Positions 63,632-64,000 of a stretch of 64,000 bases of DNA are shown here, piece by piece; position 1 is the stretch's first letter; each line of letters opens with the position of its first letter. The notes below the pieces were generated by a model that had not been told where the DNA came from, searched no databases, and saw only the letters and a list, made by a program, of their open reading frames with translations. Origin of the DNA: Phreatobacter oligotrophus (GTDB lineage Bacteria; Pseudomonadota; Alphaproteobacteria; Rhizobiales; Phreatobacteraceae). The stretch is from NCBI RefSeq assembly GCF_003046185.1, contig NZ_PZZL01000002.1, forward strand, positions 615,384 to 679,383, read 5' to 3'. Position numbers and translations under genes: made by a program.

Positions 63632-64000
63632 CTAGGCACTCTGAGCGATGAACTCTCGCGGGGAGAGCATGCGCAGGCCAGAGTGCGGGTGGACGGTGTT
63701 GTAGTCCTCGAACCAGCCGGGGAGAAGACCGAGGACAGTCAACGCATCGGGGAGTAGCGTGACGCGGGCATAGTCGCGCTTGAGGGTCTTCACGAAGGCC
63801 TCGGAGATCCCATTGCTCTCGGGCGATCGGACCGGCGTGAACGCCAGGCGCAGGCCGAGCGCAGTGGCAATCTGAGCAGTTTCCTTCGCAATGTAGGCAC
63901 TGCCGTTATCGGACAGCCATTCCACGGGCCGAGGTGTTTTGGTCGAGCCGAAGCGCCGCTCCACGCAGGCCACCATCAGATCGCGGACCATTTCTCCGGA
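63632..64000 (-). mobile_element. IS3-family transposase, C-terminal part (runs off the window)
   Basis: The frame is open to base 64000; the visible 122 residues are the end of an rve-type integrase core. It shows LSDNGSAYIAKETAQIA with the second catalytic Asp, VRSPESNGISEAFVKTLKRDY with the catalytic Glu, and YNTVHPHSGLRMLSPREFI, all typical of IS3/IS2-type OrfB. The first catalytic Asp and OrfA would lie beyond 64000. The element inserted next to a B repeat downstream of an ABC ATPase gene that lacks its permease. Confidence 0.87.

Overview
The window is about 64 kb of high-G+C DNA from an alphaproteobacterium, most likely Hyphomicrobiales (Rhizobiales); the genus cannot be read from the sequence. 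Signs of this are an NDUFA12-type complex I subunit next to a DUF2155 protein, an OhrR/Ohr pair, a LexA box of the alphaproteobacterial form GTTC-N7-GTTC, TAXI-TRAP and tripartite tricarboxylate (Bug) binding proteins, and the dispersed palindromic repeats common in this order. No rRNA, tRNA, CRISPR array or prophage was seen. The only mobile element is an IS3-type transposase cut by the right edge.

Layout. 1-6.3 kb: end of the glycolate oxidase operon (glcE, glcF), a divergent OhrR/Ohr pair with a clear operator, a glycosyltransferase-like protein and malate synthase; glycolate to glyoxylate to malate is thus encoded close together. 6.5-11.9 kb: envelope and respiratory genes (TorF-type porin, DUF2076, NDUFA12, DUF2155), then a small copper group with two PCu(A)C-type proteins, and a flavin reductase. 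11.9-24 kb: signalling. A five-PAS GGDEF-EAL protein and a DosP-like heme-PAS GGDEF-EAL protein surround a secreted subtilase and threonine ammonia-lyase; a receiver protein lacking its phosphoacceptor Asp, a JmjC-type cupin and a Tat-exported repeat protein follow. 24.4-26.3 kb: typA.

26.3-36.8 kb is one long minus-strand catabolic/uptake cluster: peptide ABC binding protein and two permeases, M20 peptidase, DadA-like FAD oxidoreductase, TAXI binding protein, fused TRAP permease and an enolase-superfamily enzyme. It looks built for import and processing of peptides or (D-)amino acid derivatives, but no ABC ATPase is present. 36.8-40.5 kb: polyprenyl synthetase and small proteins. 40.7-44.7 kb: the conserved ffh-rpsP-rimM-trmD-rplS block. 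45-46.2 kb: small zinc-ribbon, PepSY-like and Cys-rich proteins.

46.2-48.9 kb is the accessory part. A gene-free, G+C-rich stretch packed with nested inverted repeats is followed by a clearly A+T-richer two-gene cassette: a DUF5343 protein and a Swt1-like HEPN protein with an R-x4-H motif. This is the best candidate for an undescribed conflict or defence module. 48.9-59.9 kb: uvrB, a chemoreceptor with a C-terminal PilZ domain, a UdgX/DUF4130 gene broken by an in-frame TGA, its radical-SAM partner with a LexA box upstream, two Bug-type binding proteins and a DUF3237 protein. 60-64 kb: a MacA-like adaptor carrying a Spy-like LTxxQ segment, its ATPase without a permease, repeats, a small secreted protein that may be frameshifted, and the IS3 end.

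Nearly every other long reading frame is a shadow of these genes on the opposite strand or in another frame, as expected at this G+C content.
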